Assembly (NCBI GenBank): GCA_965153355.1
Contig: OZ231126.1
Span: 102,486,001 to 102,550,000, forward strand
Direction of reading: 5' to 3'
DNA length: 64,000 nt
Origin: Flaccisagitta enflata
Lineage: Eukaryota; Chaetognatha; Sagittoidea; Aphragmophora
Every line of letters begins with the position of its first letter. Within the stretch, counting starts at the first letter, position 1. Both the position numbers and the translations under genes were made by a program. Below are positions 1 through 12,124 of this stretch, piece after piece. The notes under the pieces were generated by a model. It was not told where the DNA came from, ran no database searches, and saw nothing but the letters and a program-made list of their open reading frames with translations.

Positions 1-61
1 TGTGCTTTCAGACAAAATCAGACCAAATTTCTCAAAATGAATACCTTAGGCACCATGAAGG

Positions 62-530
62 TTTTTAGTCGCGTGCACGGGACTCTACAGCCCTCTTTGT
101 CCGTCGTTGGGTCCCTCAGTCCGTCAGTTGATCCGTCACACTTTACTTTTTTATGATTTCATTTTTATATCACCACTCCTGCCCAAATGGTCTGGTGACC
201 TTAAATATAACTTCTTACCACACGCGACTTCATTGTAGCCGTGTATCTGGCCTTCTGTTCTGGTATCAGTTTCTTTGATTGCGAGGTAGAGGCCTGATGA
301 GGTGGGTTGAACAGACAAATGAAGCAGACAAACAATATTCCCCCTGTGTTCCACAGTATTCCACAAGACTTTGTCCCCTTTGGAGCTGCAGCCCAAAAAC
401 CAGAACATGGCACTTTTTAGTCGCATGCTACGCTGATCACATTTTATATCTTTTTATGATTTTTATTCTTTGCCCTCTCTGCTCATGCCCAAGTGGTCTA
501 ATGACCCCTGCATCCGGCCTTTTTCTAGCT
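62..530 (-). repeat. Family A dispersed repeat, two diverged copies
   Basis: A copy runs from TTTTTAGTCGCGTGCACG (about 62) through a short run of TCCG-type tetranucleotides to a second end reading roughly GTAGCCGTGTATCTGGCC (about 237-256). A second, poorer copy starts near 411 (TTTTTAGTCGCATGCTACG) and fades near 520. The same two ends recur, in either orientation, at more than ten places in the window, so this is a dispersed mobile repeat about 200-250 bp long. No coding capacity is evident. Its class (MITE-like or other) is inference. Confidence 0.7.
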
Positions 531-654
531 GCGTACTAGACACTATTTTCAGGCCTGCATATTACGCATGTCAGAGTGCTGGAATAGGCCAAAATTGGCT
601 TCCCCCCCGCCATAATCTTCTTTCTGTGATTTTATTCTATGAAATGAGCCGTCG

Positions 655-815
655 TGCGAATTTCAAATCGATCGGAAACCATCCTTAGGGTCACCATGAA
701 GTTTCCATAGAAATCTATGGTGGAGGCAAAATTTGCATAATAAGAATATTGATTCCAATGCTTATTCAATAGAAACTTCAACCTCTCCCTAACGATGGTT
801 CCCGATCAAATTGAA
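655..815. repeat. Short imperfect inverted repeat
   Basis: The stretch AACCATCCTTAGGGTCACC at about 678-696 is mirrored near 780-806 (GAAACTTC ... CCCTAACGATGGTT), giving a small foldback around an AT-rich centre. The rest of 530-1,020 shows no gene that I can support. Confidence 0.45.
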
Positions 816-1019
816 GGTCACGCGACGGCTTGTTTGACAGGATTTTTGCTAAGGAAAAAGATGAAGGTGGGAGAAAGCCAGTTTTGCCTGTTTTTGGCAC
901 CCTGACACGCGTACTGCATATATGCCTAGTCGCCATTCTGAAATGAGACCAGAATGTTGCATGCTAATCATTGCATTTTTTGGCAGCGTTTACACAATTG
1001 ATTTGTTGTTTACACCTTG

Positions 1020-1310
1020 ATTTGTTGGTCCATCGGTCTGTCAGTCTATCCATCCATTAGTCCATCACATTGCACTTGGCGGTTTTTTAGACTTAGGCCT
1101 CAAGGCTCCTGTCCAAATGCCTTAATGACCTCAAATACAGCCCCTGCTCTCCGCACATAAATTGACTAGCCATGTATAGTGTGTATGCGTTCTTATTCTT
1201 TTTTTTTTTTACCACACATGCTACGTGACTCTACAACCTGCTTGTCTGTCCATCTGTCCATCTGTCCCTCAGTTGATTGGTTGCTTATTGGTCATTTTTT
1301 AGGCAGCGGC
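1020..1310 (-). repeat. Family A repeat copies
   Basis: Two further partial copies: TCCATC-type tetranucleotides followed by CTCCTGTCCAAATGCC and GCCATGTATAG (to about 1,175), then ACATGCTACGTGACTCTACA at about 1,216 with TGTCCATC repeats. They abut the family B repeat that follows. Confidence 0.6.
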
Positions 1311-1690
1311 CCCGAAGGGCTCGATGACCTGTGCTCACACAGAATTTTCTCCTCCTCCTCCTTCCCCTTCTCCGTACCCCCCCCATCTCCAGGCCTATAT
1401 CTCAGCCTAGAAGCCCATATCCCAGCCTCAAGGCCCAAATCCCAGTCTTGAGGCCCACATCCCAGTCTTGAGGTCCAAATCCCAATTTCAAGGCCCAAAT
1501 CCCATCCTCAAGCCAAAATCCTTTTTTGGGGCCCAAATTCTGGCTTTGAGGGATTTGGGCCTCAAGACTGGGATTTGGGCCTCGAGGCAGACATGAGCCT
1601 GGAGGTGGGGAGACAGAGGAGAGGAGGAGAGAAAATCCTTGTATGCGTGTAAGTGGTTCGACCCTTTAGGGCTGCCCTGCTCTCCTTCAA
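1301..1690. repeat. Family B minisatellite element
   Basis: Begins with GGCAGCGGCCCCGAAGGGCT and carries a tandem run of about 20-bp units (AGGCCCAAATCCCAGTCTTG-like) at about 1,385-1,585, with the array turning into its own reverse complement near 1,530. It ends at a degraded inverted copy of the terminus (TTTAGGGCTGCCCTGC) near 1,670. This layout recurs through the window. Confidence 0.65.
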
Positions 1691-1855
1691 CTTCAACCAC
1701 AGCCTACTAAGGCAGGGCACAGTACGCTGACCATCTAACGCTTTTGCGATTTTACAGCCTGAAAGCAGATTTGCGATCAGGCCGCAGGCCTGAGGCTCAA
1801 GAAGCAGATTTGAGGTCTAGCTGATTTGAGGCCTGGAGGGCTGATTTGAGGACTT

Positions 1856-2390
1856 GTTTTTTAGTCGCATGCTACGTGACTCTACAACCTGCTATGTCTG
1901 TCCATCAGCTGGTTAGTTGGTTGGTCCCCTTTTTTGGGCAGCAGCAGCAAAGGGGACAAAGTCCTGTAGAACACAGGGGGATGTGGGGATGTGTGTTCGT
2001 TCATCTGATTGTTCTTCAATTTGATTGTCCCCCCCTATGGCAACTCAGACCTCAAATTAGGCCTTTCAGGCCTCAAATCAGACCTATAAGGCCTCAAATC
2101 AGGTCTCTAGGGCCTCAAGTCAGCCCTCTCAGACCTCTTATACCTCAACTCAGTCTTCACAGGACTCAAATCAGCCCTCACAGACCTCAAATCAGCCCTA
2201 ACAGACCTCAAATCAGGCCTTGGGTCTCAAATGAGCCCACTCAGGCTTCAAATCAACCCAAAGGCAGTAAATGGTCAGCGGTACCCAAGCCCTGCTTGAG
2301 TAGCATGTGATCTAAGTTGAGGGGGAGCAGGGCAGCGGCCAAAGGGACGATGTCGAAGTCCTGTAGAACACAGAGGAAATCTGTCCATCT
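1856..2390. repeat. Family A end plus family B minisatellite element
   Basis: An A-type end (TTTTTTAGTCGCATGCTACG, about 1,857) passes into a B-type terminus (GGCAGC..AAAGGGGACAAAGTCCTGTAG). This is followed by about a dozen 20-bp units of the form CCTCAAATCAGNCCTNNCAGA between about 2,040 and 2,260, then GGTCAGCGGTACCC...GCCCTGCTT and a second terminus at about 2,330-2,380. The plus-strand frame is open across the array (1,846-2,310) only because the repeat lacks stops. Confidence 0.65.
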
Positions 2391-3065
2391 GTCCCTCCAT
2401 CAGCAATATGGAACAAATCTAAGCAAAATGGCCCAAATCTAAGCAAAATGGCCCAAATCAAAGCAAAATGGCTCAAATCTGGTCAGAATCTAGGTATCAA
2501 AGGCCACAACATAGGTCTAAGGGGCCAAAATGATGGACCTCAGGCCAAAAGTGGGTTTACTAGCTAGATTTGGGCCATTTTGCGAACAAGCCAATATGCT
2601 AGGATTTAGGCTATTTGCAGAATTTGGGTCAGAATAGGCCCCAAAGGAGAAAAGCCCTGAAGATGAGGCAAGGGGAGGACAGACGTACGGATAGACAGAC
2701 GCACATATAGACGGATGGACAGATTCCCCCTGTTCTACAGGACTTTGTCCCCTTGGGGCCGCTGCCCAAAAAACCTTCTCAGGCTTCAAATTTGCCCCCT
2801 CAGCCCTCAGTTCATTGATGGATGGATGGGCCGCTTCCCTGCTACCCCCACTCAGATTCACAATCATGAAAAGCAGTGGTAAGGGGTATTGCTGACCACA
2901 TATTGCCCTTGAGCAACTGGTTTGGCCTGAAGAGCAGTTTTGAGGTCAGGCGTCAGGCTTGAGGCCTAAAGGGCAGATTTGAGGTATTGGAAGCTGATTT
3001 GAAGCCTGGAGGTCTCGAAAGCAGATATGAGGTCTGGAAAGCTGATTTAAGGACAAGATCTCTTT
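2390..3065. repeat. Family B-related repeats (GGCCCAAATC subtype)
   Basis: Units of CAAATCTAAGCAAAATGGCC near 2,410-2,480 and a later inverted B terminus (CTACAGGACTTTGTCCCC, about 2,735) match a second locus at about 18,590-18,980, with the same order of subsegments. A further B-type piece at about 2,880-3,050 has CTGACCACATATTGCCCTTG and GATTTGAGG units. Confidence 0.6.
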
Positions 3066-3069
3066 TATT

Positions 3070-3640
3070 ACCCTGTAAGAAGCGGTTGACGAGGTGCTGG
3101 AGCATACCGATTATCTGAAGCGCTCATCCAGTCAATTACAACATACAGACAGATACCGATCCATGGAACTATATCACTTTCATGCAAAAAAAAAAAGAAT
3201 CTGACAAGGCGCCTTCAAGAGCAAAGAAGATGCAGTTGACGACCCATTCCAGCATACCCTCCAGTAGGGACTGGAAATTGTCAGACCAAACAACCAAATT
3301 GTTCAAAAGCTAATTATTTTATACATTAATATCAATTTTAAGGGTCTCCACAGACATTAATCATCAGAGTGACTCCTTTATGCTCAAAACTGATTTGCAT
3401 CTTCAATACCTTGGGTGGAGAGGGCGATGGACGAAAATATTACAGCTAAAAATATTTCGCGACGGTTTTCCGGCATTCAGCACACAATTTTGAGGTGGAA
3501 TGAAAAAGAATTGGACGATGGTCTGTTTGTAAATGTATTTCCCATTTTTTACGAATCGTGCCAAGGGTTACTAACCACGGTAAATCGGTCACTGAACAAA
3601 CCCGATGAATAAACAACCCGCCTTTTGTCAATTTTTGGTA
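3070..3640 (+). repeat. Family C dispersed repeat, long copy
   Basis: About 540 bp that reappears inverted at about 16,300-16,800 and, in part, at about 21,540-21,700. Shared landmarks are GAAGCGGTTGACGAGG (about 3,079), GATGCAGTTGACGA (about 3,229) and AATATTTCGCGACGGTTTTC (about 3,449). A 65-codon open frame at 3,415-3,612 lies wholly inside the repeat and is not counted as a gene. Confidence 0.7.
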
Positions 3641-4011
3641 TCATATTCATACGAAACATATAAACTTATACTATTGTCTTAACAATTGTAGCGGACAACG
3701 GCGGTCGGCATCATGGCGGACTACAACCATAAATGGCCAAAAGCCGCAGGATGTTGACCATGACGACCAAGAAGGCTGTCACTCCGATCTTCCGATTCAA
3801 ATGAAAAGTGTGAATCTAAAATGATACTTAAATCTTGAATTGACCATGACAGATTTTTTTCGCAAAATGAAATCAACTGGAACAAACTGGTTACGCTAGA
3901 CAAAGCATCAGGCAACAAGGGGAAGGAAGGCGCCAGACAAAAGGGGAGAGAAAAAAAATCAAGTCGACTTTTTATGTACAATTATATACAACAGGCGTAT
4001 AATCCAACTTA

Positions 4012-4479
4012 TTACTTAACCAACTCGTCCTCTTTGACCGGCTCGTACTGATGCCAATTCAAAATTAGTGCCTCCAAACGATCAAACCTTCTTTCCACGT
4101 AGGAGCGAAATTTGCGGGATTCTTTCTCAACCAGTTGCTGGAAAGACAAGAAGTTTTCCTCCAGTTCTGCCTGACCCTTTTTCAGTTCTTCAATTGTAAC
4201 CAAATTTCGCTCCACCTGATCGACTCCGGCGCTGGTCTGAATGGTACAACCTGCTGCTGTCCTGTAACAAAACTGCGTGGGTAATCTGACCGCAGATGGA
4301 TACCTTGTTTCTGCCATGAATGTGCGATTGGGAACCTCGGCGTCTGTCGCATCTACCGTAATCGAATCACCTATTTCTCTGACTGTTGGGATATGATTCT
4401 GCCCATTTCCACCCTGGAGAGCACGAAGTTGAACTAGTACTGCGGCAACATCTCGCATAGCAGCGTCATTGTCGCCCAT
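4012..4479 (-). CDS. Hypothetical protein, 155 aa, with C-terminal coiled-coil-like region
   Basis: An uninterrupted minus-strand ORF of 155 codons with an ATG start at 4,479 and a stop at 4,012. The N-terminal half has mixed composition, with a short Val/Ala/Leu-rich helix-like stretch near residues 8-21. From about residue 85 the protein is rich in Glu, Lys, Leu and Arg with heptad-like spacing (VERNLVTIEELKKGQAELEE), suggesting a coiled coil, and it ends acidic. There is no signal peptide, membrane segment, zinc motif or catalytic motif that I recognise. The surrounding DNA is AT-rich without obvious family A or B repeats. It could be a single-exon host gene, a terminal exon, or a small structural protein of a mobile element lying between the two inverted family C copies. 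I do not recognise the family. Confidence 0.45.
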   Translation of the reverse strand: MGDNDAAMRDVAAVLVQLRALQGGNGQNHIPTVREIGDSITVDATDAEVPNRTFMAETRYPSAVRLPTQFCYRTAAGCTIQTSAGVDQVERNLVTIEELKKGQAELEENFLSFQQLVEKESRKFRSYVERRFDRLEALILNWHQYEPVKEDELVK

Positions 4480-5690
4480 TATGACCGAGTGTTAGGATTG
4501 CAAAAATGGCAAAAGCGGGGAGAGGAAAATTTAGGGCTAAAATCAAGCAGACAATGTCACACTAAAAATTCAAACTGGGTGTATAAAACTTCAAGGATGA
4601 AGAAAAAACCTAATTTTGAGGGGGCGCACCCCCGAAGTAGGCACGTTCTTGGATCAATCCAAGAAGACAACCAATTCCACCGGAGGGCGCTCCCTGATAT
4701 CAACAGTTTCTTTAACTGTAGGTCTGTAGCTCCACTGAAAGAACTGAAAAAATAACACCCGTGATTGCCACCTGATTATCTACAGAAATGTGTACAATGG
4801 TAAAACGGCTACAGCTTGATATTTACTGTACATACAAATAGGCTCAAAAAGCCTAATGGAAATGGAGACTTATCTCTTGACTCATCAAGACGACAAAAGA
4901 AAAACAAGAATCTGTTCCTAGTTAAAATGAGCGATCACCAGCGAAATCCTAATGATAAAACGTGTGAGACGAGGATACAAGCAAATGCGCGATATGGAGA
5001 TAAAAGACGCTTTTCTGAGCTTCACTTCCAATCTTTAATCTAGAACGGGCAAATTGAACAAAACAACCTTATGGTTTCTTCTTCAAACTCGAGTCTAAGT
5101 CTTAATTGGACACACGCTTCAACAACTTTGTGTCTTTAGGCCTAGGAATGACGTTGTCCCTAAAACTGGGCGGAAGTTTCCAGTATCAGAAAGGCCGAGT
5201 AACCGAATAGTGGGCTCAATCCCGATCTCAAACCCACATTCTAACTATTCCTTTCCCACCTTTTTTCGTAGTACTGCCACTACTTGCCAACCGGCGCCGA
5301 GCCTTCCTTGCTATACTGCACCCAAATTCAACGGAAGAAAACATTCGATCGGTAATCTCAATGAAATAAAGTCACAGAATCTTGCAGGAGAGCCACGCGG
5401 TAGCGGCATGGGAACGCGCGAAGACTTAATGTCTTTCCCGGCCGATGCACCAGTAGGCAAAGAAGTGCATGCAACTACACGACAGTTCACAATCATTATT
5501 TCTGGCTCAAACGTCGAGAAGCATGACGTGAGCTTGTATTCAAAATTTCAAGGCAATCGCATCATATTTTAGAAATTACAGCCAATTACAGCGCATCATA
5601 TTTTAGAAATTACAGCGATTTTTATATATGACGAGAAAAAAGAAAAACCGACAGTGTTTTTCTCCATTCTCTGACTGAACTTGCCCCCAA
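4480..5690. other. Mostly unassigned sequence
   Basis: No convincing gene. Short open frames at 4,489-4,755, 4,816-5,043 and 5,210-5,572 have unremarkable composition and no recognisable domain. A CCTTTTTTCGTAG acceptor-like site lies at about 5,258-5,270 before a GC-richer stretch (5,280-5,500) that could be part of an exon, but I cannot connect it to anything. Confidence 0.3.
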
Positions 5691-5694
5691 TACA

Positions 5695-5960
5695 AATTTC
5701 AAGTTTTTGAAAAAAAAAATATTTTTCAGGGTATTGGATCTAGGCGAATTAAGTCATTTCCCATCGATTGCACCCTACTTTTGAAGACCATTTTTCAAAA
5801 AACAATTTTATGATTTTTTTCTCTAAGGCCCCAAGTCGCGACAAAAAAAATTTCAAAGTTTTTTTGAAAAAGTCAAATTTCAAGATTTTGGATCTAGGCG
5901 AATTAGGTCATTTCCAATCTATTGAACCCCACTTATTTTTTCAAAAAAAAATCTCTTTAG
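5695..5960. repeat. Imperfect tandem duplication, about 160-190 bp unit
   Basis: TTGGATCTAGGCGAATTA followed by GTCATTTCC and a CCCNACTT block occurs at about 5,732-5,780 and again at about 5,887-5,935, each preceded by a TTTCAAG/TTTTTGAAAAA segment. Confidence 0.6.
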
Positions 5961-6594
5961 GGGCTTTTTTGGGGGCCCTTAGGGGCCCCTTAGAAGTTAG
6001 AAATTTTTGGCTTACTGAGAGAAAGCCGCGTAAGAAATCGAATCTCCGTCAAACAAAACTAAGAACATCTAGATTGGTGGTGATTTACGTCTGTCGTGAC
6101 CCTAGACACTTCAGGGGGCGAGTTTTTTTCAAACGGAGATGCAATTCCAGCCTTATAATTCTTAAGTTATAGCTCGTCCCCTAACACCAGATAATGAGGC
6201 CCCTAAAAGCCTCCAAAGACCACCAAACAAACCCACGGACCTGACCTGACCATGCATCGGACTCAGTAGCAGACCAACAACCCACAAACTCAACCTGCAA
6301 GAATGACGCCAAATATCTGCCCAAAATATCTCTCCTTAGGGCCGTTGACGTCCAAAAGAGACACCAAAAAGAGACACAAAAACCGCCATATCCTTCAAGC
6401 CTCCTCTGGCTAAATGTTTGTATTACTGGAGTCTTTTCACTGTTTGTAGTATTGTTTTATTTCATTTCCGAGAGTTTTATTTCCTTTTATTCCACCTATT
6501 TATTCACATCCTTCCATTTCATGGATGTTCGCTGGATCATAAAAATGTCACATAAAATGTCATAACAAGAGACGTCTTAATTGTCCAAGAGGTA

Positions 6595-7452
6595 CAGTGG
6601 GGTTTGTGGAATAACAGCCAAAACTGGAGGAAGGTATCTAAGTGTCTTAATTTCATTTTACAAACTTGATATTTGAAATATAAGTTGTTCACTTGATGCT
6701 TTTGTCCCTGAGTTTTTCGGTTGCTATGGAAACCAAAATCATTTTTTTGAACATTTATCATCAGAGAAAAACTATCGTAAATTCTTGGAAACGACAATAA
6801 CAAAGAAGTGGTACCCAGTTACAAGGCTCAAATTTCATCAGTCATTAAAAATTTAGCTTCCCTAGCCTTGAGAAAAGTATAAATATTTGCGCAAATTAAT
6901 ACCGAGATATTTTCTACATTCCTGTTCCAAAATACAAGCAAGGAGAGAAAAGGATCTGACCTCAGAAATGAGGCTAAATTCAGCTAAAAACGTACGACTG
7001 AAAAAGCGAGATGTAACAACTAGAATATCAATATTTTGACAAATATTATCAGGGAACATTGCTCAGAATTAAATTTGCTACAACTTTCCCACAGTATGTC
7101 CTGTAAGAATATTGCTCGTTTAGCCGTTGCTAGGGAGCGTCATATAGCGGTTGCTAGGTGTGATGCCCCCTAGCAACGGCTAAACGAGCAATATTCTTAC
7201 AGAACATACTGTGGGAAAGTTGTAGAAAATTTAATTTTGAGCAATGTTCCCTGACAATATTTCTAAAAATATTGATATTTTAGTGGTTATAAATGTTTGA
7301 AAAAATAATTTTGGTTTCCATAGCAACCAAAAAACTCAGGGACAAAAGCATTGAGTGAATAACTTATATTTCAAATATCAAGTTTGTCAAATGAAATTAA
7401 GACACTTAAATACCCTTCTCCAGTTTAGGCTGTTATTCCACGAACCCCACTG
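6595..7452. mobile_element. Foldback or MITE-like element flanked by TA
   Basis: The ends are inverted: TA then CAGTGGGGTTTGTGGAATAA at 6,593-6,614, and the mirror ...CCACGAACCCCACTG then TA ending at 7,454. Arms pair over several hundred bases. The innermost part, around CCCTAGCAACGGCTAAACGA, folds back on itself at about 7,150. The left arm has about 250 extra bases that the right arm lacks. A TA flank with CAGTG ends fits a Tc1/mariner-type non-autonomous element; that assignment is inference. Confidence 0.7.
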
Positions 7453-7689
7453 TAGGCGACTAACAACCGAGAAAAACCAAAGGTAAAGGTAAGCAAATAC
7501 TGGACCGGTAGTCTTGTCGTGATTCGATAAGGTGAGAGAGCGTCATTAGCCAATCAGCAATCAGCGTCTAGACAACAGAGCATGCGCGTACGGGCAACGT
7601 TGAACAAATGTCTGCGCAACAATAAAAATACGGCAGGGAGAAAACAAAAGAGCAACGGCAACGGCCATCGAATCGTTTCATTTCGTCTC

Positions 7690-8460
7690 GCGCGGTCTCT
7701 ACAATAGGAAGAACGAAAAACAGAAAGAAAGTAAAACAGAAAGAAAGGAAGAAAGGAAAATGGAAAGAAAGGAAGGAGGAAAAATTTAAAGAAAGAAAGG
7801 AAAATGAAAAGAAAGGAAGAAATCGAAACGTAAATAAAGGAAAACTTAAAGGAAAGGAAGAAAGAAAAATGGAAAGAAAGGAAGAATAAAAAAATTAAAG
7901 AGAGAAAGGAAAATTGAAAGAAAGAAAAAAAGAAAAACAAAAGAAAGGAAGAAAAAAAAATGGAAAAAAGGAAGATCATAAAACAGACAGCAAGGAATAA
8001 AGGAAAACGGAGAGAAAGAAAGGAAGATGGATCAAAAGGAAGAAAGGAAAATGTAAAAAGAGGAAGCAAAGAAAATAGAAAGAAAGGTAGGAAAACAAAA
8101 TGAAGGGAAGAAAGGAAAACGGAGAGAGAAGAAGAGAGGAAAACGGAAAAAAAGGAAGAACAGAAAATGGACGGAAAGGAAGATCAGAAAATGGACAGGA
8201 AGGAATAAATAAAGATGGAAAGAAAGAAAGGAAAACAGAAGGGAAGGAAGAAAGGTAAACGGAAGGAAAGGGGGGAAAAAGGAAGGAAAGGAAAATGGAA
8301 AAAAAGGAAAAGAGGAAGACGGAAAAACAAATAGGAAAAGAGGAAAAAGGAAAAACGGAAAAACGGAGAGGAAGAAAGGATGGAAGGAAAACGGAATGAA
8401 GAGAAGAAAGAAAACAAAACAAAAAAAGATTAAAAAACAAAAAAAAGGTAAATGGAAAGT
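7690..8460. repeat. Polypurine GAAAGGAAGAAA-type low-complexity tract
   Basis: About 770 bp that are almost all A and G on the plus strand, built from degenerate AAAGGAAGAAAGG units. Long minus-strand Phe/Ser/Leu open frames across it are composition artefacts. Such tracts can form triplex (H-DNA). Confidence 0.85.
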
Positions 8461-8850
8461 AAACAAGGCCGGATACACGGCTACCCCAGTTGCGTGCGGG
8501 TGGGCAGGAGCAGTGCTGGAGAAGGTCAGGGCAGGGCAGGAGCCGTATGCTCAAAAAGCTCAAAAACGCCAAAAAAGAAAAAAGAGGACCGACCGACCGA
8601 CCAACCGACCGACCGACCGACCGACCGACCGACCGACGGACCGACATAGCGGGGTGTAGAGTCGCGTAGCACGCGACTAAAAAGGGAAAACGGAGAGAAA
8701 ACACAAGTATATGGAAAGAAAACAAGGCCAAGTAGGCCAATAAGGTGCGACGTGTGGATCATCGAACGAACGCGTTACAGACCGACAGACCAACCGACCA
8801 ACGGACACAGCCAGTTATAGAGGTGCTCTGTCGCACCTAAAAAGCTAGAC
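8460..8850 (+). repeat. Family A repeat with (GACC)n microsatellite, plus partial copy
   Basis: A clear full-length family A copy: GGCCGGATACACGGCTACC at about 8,469, the GGGTGGGCAGGAGC segment, a (GACC)n run at about 8,588-8,645, and the end GTGTAGAGTCGCGTAGCACG ... CGACTAAAAA near 8,680. A related end (GGTGCTCTGTCGCACCTAAAAA) follows at about 8,820-8,845 after another run of GACC-type units. Confidence 0.75.
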
Positions 8851-10100
8851 AGAAAATCATTTTATTATCAATTATCAAGCAATTTTTCAATCGTCAGTGT
8901 GATAGAATTGACTTTTTTTCTTCTTTTGTTACAATGCACTTCACCTCTGTATCGTATAGTGCGTAGACTGAGTGGACAAAAGCGCGCCTTGAAAATGTTC
9001 GATTTAAAAACTGGCGTAGGGAAGTTTCAGGGGAAAAACTGTTTTACCGCATTGCTGCAAACGAAAGCAAAATTTTCTTAAACTTTTATAAACTTTTTTT
9101 GTTCATTTTGTGAGCAATGAAGATATAAGGAGTTGCGCAAGGTCTCAATCTTTCACAAATAGCAACTCGAGTATTTTTGCCAACTTACATAAAGATTCAT
9201 CAAGGTCGGCAATATGACCAGCCCTAATGGACTACTCTAATTAGTACCATGCTAAATAAAAGGTTATACACTAAATTAATGTGAGATTGGGTTAAATCTA
9301 TGTAAATGTTACGTGCAAACATCATTAAGAAAATCACCACTACGTAGCGTGCTGGTAAACGGAGATTGAAAAAACTGTAACATTGTGGTCTTACGCCACA
9401 AACACCACTTGAAAACACATTGTTAGTCAATCAATTGCAAGTAATAACACGTAATTAAAATAAATATTACCTACAACGTAAAGTCGAACTTGAACTTGTG
9501 GGCTGAAAATGTCAACGGGGGTCATCCAATAGCTTGTAAGCAATCACTATCAATCCATTGATATGTGTAGAAAGTTTGAATTCAATATTTCAACTGTAAG
9601 ATGACAATAAATGAATTTGAATTATAGTACTCTTTCCCTTAATTTTTCTGTCATTTTTTACAAGAAATGAGTTAGGTAGACAGTTTTTTTTTTTGTAGGC
9701 CTATCTTTAATCAAACATAATGCACTTTTTCTTTTTTCATTGCATTAAGGACGTAGGATCAAATTCTATAGTCCTTGCAAAAAACTGTGTGAAGTATGTC
9801 TTTTTTTTTCAAAATTTTGATTAGAACATGGTAAAAATTTACTTTATTTATTTGAATAAGATTGAATTTTGACAAAACAATTTTGACTTATTTTAGATAT
9901 CTAACGCTTATTCTGATTATGTTTCACCTAAAAGTTTAATAAAAGATGATGATGAAGGAAAATATAGAATACAATATGTGAATTAGATGTTACTCTTTTT
10001 TGTTTATTTGTTCCCCATTTTAATCTAGATGTCATTCTTACCAATAATTTGTTTTTTGTTTTTCTTTAATCATATGCTTATACATGCTCATCTAATTAAA
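8850..10100. other. AT-rich sequence with no gene seen
   Basis: Short open frames only (8,899-9,081, 9,224-9,430). No domain, repeat family or structured RNA recognised. Confidence 0.4.
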
Positions 10101-10405
10101 TTATAAAAGTTTCAAAACAAAGATGTCGTGCTTACCAAAAGTTAATCTTTTGTTTTAGTCTTTTGTTTTACTTATAACAAAATACAGCTCCTCTACAAAT
10201 CAGCGTCAATAATGATGTCATAGATTGCCATCTTGATTATCAGCATCATAGATTGTTTGTTTTAAAACAAAGATGTTGCACTTACTAGGATCTAGTCTTT
10301 TGTTTTAGTCTTTTGTTTTACTTATATCAACTGCAGCGCCTCTAAACTATTTCGCTAAGCGGCGCTACTAACAAGCGTGATGTCATAAACTGTTTATTTT
10401 GAAAC
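10100..10405. repeat. Tandem duplication, two copies of about 150 bp
   Basis: AAACAAAGATGTCGTGCTTA at about 10,116 and AAACAAAGATGTTGCACTTA at about 10,266 each precede TCTTTTGTTTTAGTCTTTTG, a (C)AGCNCCTCTA block and GTGATGTCATA or ATGATGTCATA. Confidence 0.6.
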
Positions 10406-10409
10406 AAAT

Positions 10410-11560
10410 GTGTGCCAATTTATTCTTCTGGCCCCTGCCCACCCGCAAGCGACTTGGGTAGCAGTGTATCCGACCTTGTTTTTTTACATCTGCGCCTAGG
10501 TTTCTCTATATCAGAGGCGCAAGAAGAAGATTCAAAGCAAATTGAAAATTTGCAGGAAGCTTCCTTTAAAGGTACCTTTAAAGGTCACTGGCATCAAAAC
10601 GAGCTTGGTGGGGAAAATTCTCCTCCAACAGCCCACCCAGCCAAAAACGGTGCTTATACAGATTTTTAAAAAATACTCATGATGGAAAAAAAAATCTCAA
10701 AAACATGTTCACACAAAAATTCTGCTCTCATACTGATTGCTTCATTGTATTTAGCTTAACGTATCAGTAAAAAAAGTGAAGTCTTTTTAGGTCTAATTTG
10801 TATACAAAATCCTACTTGCTCTGTTCTTGTTAGCACCATTACTAAAACTATCTATTTGGATTGGACAAACTGGTGTTGAAGACACAATCAAAATCATGCA
10901 GGTATAAAACACACTGTGCAGTGACTGTTATTTTAGTTCCATATCCCTACAGAAAATAAAAATTCATTCTGCACAGTGACTCATTAAAATTTCATGTTCT
11001 TTCACAGACTGAACCATAAAAAAAAAAACACGGACAACATAGGATCAGGAATCCCACAAAAAACACCACAAACTAAAGGTAACATGACGGTATGAAAGGA
11101 TTCTCCTTTAACCAGAATATAGAGACCAACAATTAAGGACATGTTTTATTTTGATCTCTAACTGTTCTTTTTAAAGGAGGCGCCAATGAAGAACTAAACC
11201 GAATACCAACTAGAAAGCGATTTTTTTATGGCGGGTCTTCAAAAAATGCTCATACCGTTCTCTGACTCAGATTGAACCGCAACTAGCTAACTGAATTTGA
11301 CACGAGAAAATGCAAAAACGATGAGAAACGCAAAAAAAGGCATTTGTTTGACCCAAAATAAATCATGATGTTTGTCTGAAAGTCATAATCTAAAAAAAAC
11401 CTTGACTACGTCGCTGAATTTTTCACGTTGATATCTTTAGATCGTTGGCTAGGCCCCAGATCAAGTCCTCAAAAGATTAAAAAAAGAAAAAGAGGAGATT
11501 CGAAGGGAGAAAGGTTTTTCGTTCCTTCATTTGCTATACCGCACAGTTTTATGCGCCAAA
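10410..11560. other. Family A end fragment, then unassigned AT-rich DNA
   Basis: TCTGGCCCCTGCCCACCCGC at about 10,427 and GTGTATCCGACCTTGTTTTT are one end of family A. The rest shows no gene that I can support. Confidence 0.4.
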
Positions 11561-12124
11561 AGTAAAAAGTGCTCTGTTTACTTATATGAGGAACATGGGG
11601 AACAAATGCAGGAGCGAATTATAGTGCAGGTATTAACAAAAGTTGGTGGGGATTTTGGATAAAAGCATGAAATTTTGCATACAGGCCTTATTTGATGTGT
11701 AGAAAAGGAATTGCCCAACCATTTTCTCAATTTTTTTTTCTGACCCATTTTGACATGACGCGACATATGACGCGACATGATGATACAGAAAAATGACCAA
11801 AAAATAGTTAGAAATAATAAAAAAAAGCTTAAAAAGAAAGAAAAAAGATAATTGGGACAAATTATGAGAGTATTAGAAAGATTATTTATGTAAAAGATAT
11901 GACATGACATGAAATGACATAAAAATTAAGAAAAAGGTAATAAAAGGCAAAAACGGAAGAAATAAAAAAAAAATCTTTAAAAAAGATAATCATGAAACTC
12001 TTTAAAACAGTACAGATTTTTTTCATTCTGCACAAGGCTCACTTACTAAAGATAACATGATATGATATGTATCAGCAAAAAAAAACATTTAACCTTAAAA
12101 AATTCCAGTGTAATATGACAAAGA

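Noticed and set aside
3415-3612. 65-codon ORF as a small gene
   Set aside because: Lies within the dispersed family C repeat, and the other copies do not keep the frame.
5210-5572. 120-codon plus-strand ORF
   Set aside because: No recognisable domain or repeat, and no clear splice partner; left as unassigned.
7554-8740. Phe/Leu/Ser-rich minus-strand ORFs resembling membrane proteins
   Set aside because: Composition artefact of the A/G-only tract; no start context or conserved motif.
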